A DNA stretch of 6,378 nucleotides from Deltaproteobacteria bacterium (lineage in GTDB: Bacteria > Desulfobacterota > Desulfobacteria > Desulfobacterales > ETH-SRB1). The DNA lies in NCBI GenBank assembly GCA_030627475.1, contig DAOURZ010000087.1:1-6378 (forward strand). The letters are read 5' to 3'. The position numbers and the translations under genes were made by a program. The notes beneath the pieces were generated by a model. It saw nothing but the letters and a program-made list of their open reading frames with translations, was not told the DNA's origin and ran no database searches. This document shows positions 4,549-6,378 of the stretch, one piece after another; positions within the stretch are counted from its first letter, which is position 1; every line of letters begins with the position of its first letter.

Positions 4549-6213
4549 CTACCTTCCTTCCATCATTGCCTCAATATCTGCGTCTACTGTGCTTATTGGT
4601 TTAATGTTGAATTTTTCCACCAGAACATTAACGACATTTGGCGAAAGAAACGCGGGAAGAGTCGGTCCCAGACGGATACCCTTAACCCCCAGGAAAAGAA
4701 GAGCCAGAAGAACCGCTACTGCTTTTTGCTCATACCATGCGATATCGTATGAAATCGGCAGATCGTTGATATCTTCCAGCTCAAATACTTCTTTCAGCTT
4801 CAGAGCAATTACCACGAGAGAATAACTGTCATTGCACTGACCTGCATCAAGCACCCTCGGGATTCCGCCGATATCACCAAGATCAAGCTTGTTATAACGG
4901 TATTTTGCGCAGCCGGCTGTGAGAATCACGGTATCCCTGGGCAATTTTTCAGCCATTTCGGTATAATAACTTCTGGATTTATGACGTCCGTCGCATCCTG
5001 CCATAACCACAAAACGTTTGATTGCCCCTGATTTTACTGCCTCAATAACCTTGTCTGCAAGAGCAAGAACCTGGTTATGAGCGAATCCACCGACAATTTT
5101 TCCGGTCTCAATTTCAATTGGAGGCTCACACTTTTTTGCGAGTTCAATAATCCCGGAAAAATCTTTTGAGCCACCTTCAGCTCTGTTCGAAATATGCTTT
5201 GCGCCGGGATATCCGACCATCCCTGTGGTAAAAAGTCTGTCTAAATATGTATTGTTCTTCTTGAGAGGCACAAGACAATTGGTAGTTAATATGATTGGCC
5301 CGTTGAAGGATTCAAACTCCTTGTTCTGGTGCCACCAGGCATTACCGTAGTTGCCAGCAAAATGATCATACTTTTTAAATGCCGGGTAGTAATTGGCCGG
5401 AAGCATTTCACCGTGGGTATATACATCTACTCCGGTTCCCTGTGTCTGTTTTAAAAGCTCTTCCATATCTTTTAAATCATGGCCGCTGATCAAAATCCCG
5501 GGATTTTTCCCAACACCGATATTGACTTCGGTTATCTCCGGATTTCCGTAAGCAGACCTGTTTGCTTCATCCAGCAGAGCCATTGTATTTACTGCAACCT
5601 CTCCGGCTTTCATAACAAGTGCGACCATATCATCAACAGATAAATCTTTTGTGGTTGAATCAAGGGCTTCCATGAGAAAATCATAGATATCTTCTTTTTC
5701 AAGCCCTAAAATTGCTGCATGCTCCGCATATGCGGCAATTCCCTTTAAACCGATGATCAAAAGCTCCCTTAAAGAGCGAACATCTTCATCTTTTGTTGAA
5801 AGAACGCCTACAGATTTTGCCTTTTCATTAAACCCGGCAGCATTATTTGAAAACCATGTTGCCGAATCATGCAGATTCTCATCAAAATCTTTTCCATTTT
5901 TTTCTTTATATGCAGCCAGAACTTTTTCTTTAAGCGCTTCCCTTTGTTTTAAAGCCTCTTTAATCAAGGCAACAAGCCGGTCGTTATCCCAGTTTGCGTT
6001 GGTAATTGTCGTAAAAAGCCCCTGTGCAACAAACAACCCTGTTTCCTTATCATGGATGCCGAGCTCTTTGGCCTTTTCACCATAAACAGCTATCCCTCTT
6101 AACGTATAGATTAAAAGATCCTGCAAGTTTGCAGTTTCTTCCGGTTTTCCGCAAACTCCCCTTACTGTACATCCTGTGTTTTTCGCTGTTTCCTGACATT
6201 GAAAACAAAACAT
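4549..6213 (-). CDS. hcp: Hydroxylamine reductase (hybrid-cluster protein, class I)
   Basis: A 554-residue cytoplasmic Fe-S enzyme. Family members reduce hydroxylamine to ammonia in vitro, and physiologically NO to nitrous oxide, protecting anaerobes against nitrosative stress. The N-terminal motif C3-x2-C6-x8-C15-x5-C21 is the class I form that holds a 4Fe-4S cluster, typical of strict anaerobes. All ligands of the hybrid Fe-S-O cluster are present: His245, Glu269, Cys313, Cys407 (the persulfide cysteine), Cys435, Cys460, Glu495 and Lys497. Each is offset by one from the Desulfovibrio vulgaris numbering as I recall it. Length is full and the frame intact. AAGGAG lies 6 nt before the ATG at 6213. 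It is the first gene of a minus-strand group, followed by its FrdX-like partner. The 165 bp upstream contain an AT-rich dyad that may bind a regulator. Confidence 0.97.
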   Translation of the reverse strand: MFCFQCQETAKNTGCTVRGVCGKPEETANLQDLLIYTLRGIAVYGEKAKELGIHDKETGLFVAQGLFTTITNANWDNDRLVALIKEALKQREALKEKVLAAYKEKNGKDFDENLHDSATWFSNNAAGFNEKAKSVGVLSTKDEDVRSLRELLIIGLKGIAAYAEHAAILGLEKEDIYDFLMEALDSTTKDLSVDDMVALVMKAGEVAVNTMALLDEANRSAYGNPEITEVNIGVGKNPGILISGHDLKDMEELLKQTQGTGVDVYTHGEMLPANYYPAFKKYDHFAGNYGNAWWHQNKEFESFNGPIILTTNCLVPLKKNNTYLDRLFTTGMVGYPGAKHISNRAEGGSKDFSGIIELAKKCEPPIEIETGKIVGGFAHNQVLALADKVIEAVKSGAIKRFVVMAGCDGRHKSRSYYTEMAEKLPRDTVILTAGCAKYRYNKLDLGDIGGIPRVLDAGQCNDSYSLVVIALKLKEVFELEDINDLPISYDIAWYEQKAVAVLLALLFLGVKGIRLGPTLPAFLSPNVVNVLVEKFNIKPISTVDADIEAMMEGR

Positions 6214-6270
6214 AATTTTCTCCTTTGGTTAATGGTGATGGATTCGCAAAATAACTTTTCTTGCCTTTGT

Positions 6271-6288
6271 TTTATATTTGGTTATAAA
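6271..6288. promoter_or_regulatory. AT-rich dyad upstream of hcp, candidate regulator site
   Basis: TTTATATTTGGTTATAAA is a perfect 6-bp dyad with a 6-nt spacer, centred about 66 bp before the hcp ATG. hcp genes of sulfate reducers are commonly controlled by HcpR, a CRP/FNR-family activator that binds dyads of this overall layout, although this sequence does not obviously match the motif I remember. On the minus strand it also contains TATAAC and TATAAA, which could serve as a -10 box. No good -35 box is visible. Confidence 0.3.
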
Positions 6289-6309
6289 TTACGGATACCA
6301 ACATAAAGC

Positions 6310-6334
6310 GGGACACTTTCCGCCATTTTGTCCC
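6310..6334. repeat. Short inverted repeat GGGACA-N13-TGTCCC
   Basis: Perfect 6-bp arms separated by 13 nt, about 100 bp upstream of the hcp start. It could be an operator or a remnant end of a mobile element, many of which end in TGTCCC-like sequences. No transposase or target duplication is visible nearby. Confidence 0.35.
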
Positions 6335-6356
6335 TATAGCAATTCCACAATCAAGA

Positions 6357-6378
6357 GTAGGGGCGGGTTTAAAACCCG
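6357..6378. repeat. Palindromic repeat truncated by the right edge
   Basis: GTAGGGGCGGGTTT is followed by A and AAACCCG, where the window ends. CGGGTTT and AAACCCG are perfect complements around a single base. If the symmetry continues, the next bases would be CCCCTAC, giving a palindrome of 14-bp arms. It could be a REP-like intergenic element or the terminator of a gene beyond the edge. Confidence 0.45.

Noticed and set aside
1..6378. CRISPR array, transposase, integrase or phage genes
   Set aside because: No regularly spaced repeats and no recombinase or phage motif appear in any frame. The window looks like ordinary chromosome.

Overview
The window reads as a stretch of chromosome from a strict anaerobe. 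The most likely source is a sulfate-reducing or related bacterium of the Desulfobacterota, with a moderately AT-rich genome. That placement is inference. It rests on a class I hybrid-cluster protein (N-terminal C-x2-C-x8-C-x5-C), an hcp-associated ferredoxin resembling the FrdX of Desulfovibrio, and a small siroheme/4Fe-4S reductase-like protein of a kind common in that phylum. All convincing genes lie on the minus strand and so read from right to left.

Right to middle (6378 to 3660): a short upstream region contains a truncated palindrome, a small inverted repeat and an AT-rich dyad that could bind a regulator. It is followed by hcp (hydroxylamine reductase/NO reductase, all cluster ligands present). 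After 148 bp containing a nested inverted repeat comes a two-cluster ferredoxin-type protein with a cysteine-rich C-terminal domain. The pair matches the hcp-frdX arrangement linked to nitrosative stress.

Middle (3659 to 1303): a 134-bp gap holds a perfect 15-bp inverted repeat. It is followed by three tightly overlapping genes: a Tat-exported, membrane-anchored protein with four Fe-S cluster sites, a four-helix membrane cytochrome b-like protein, and a cytoplasmic siroheme/4Fe-4S protein with an N-terminal PCP_red-like segment and a two-cluster ferredoxin insertion. The gene overlaps (11 bp and ATGA) indicate coupled translation and probably one complex. No molybdopterin subunit is present. 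The set looks like an electron-transfer module joining a membrane/periplasmic Fe-S and cytochrome b unit to a siroheme reductase. Its substrate (nitrite, sulfite, NO or something else) cannot be told from sequence.

Left (1302 to 1): tRNA-Ala(CGC) has a near-consensus promoter that overlaps the stop codon of the siroheme gene. Next is hisB (histidine biosynthesis). After it comes a closely packed tail: a possible 25-codon ORF, a 71-residue protein of unknown function, a possible 12-codon ORF, and the start of a lipoprotein gene cut by the window edge. Every junction in this tail is a 4-base start/stop overlap.
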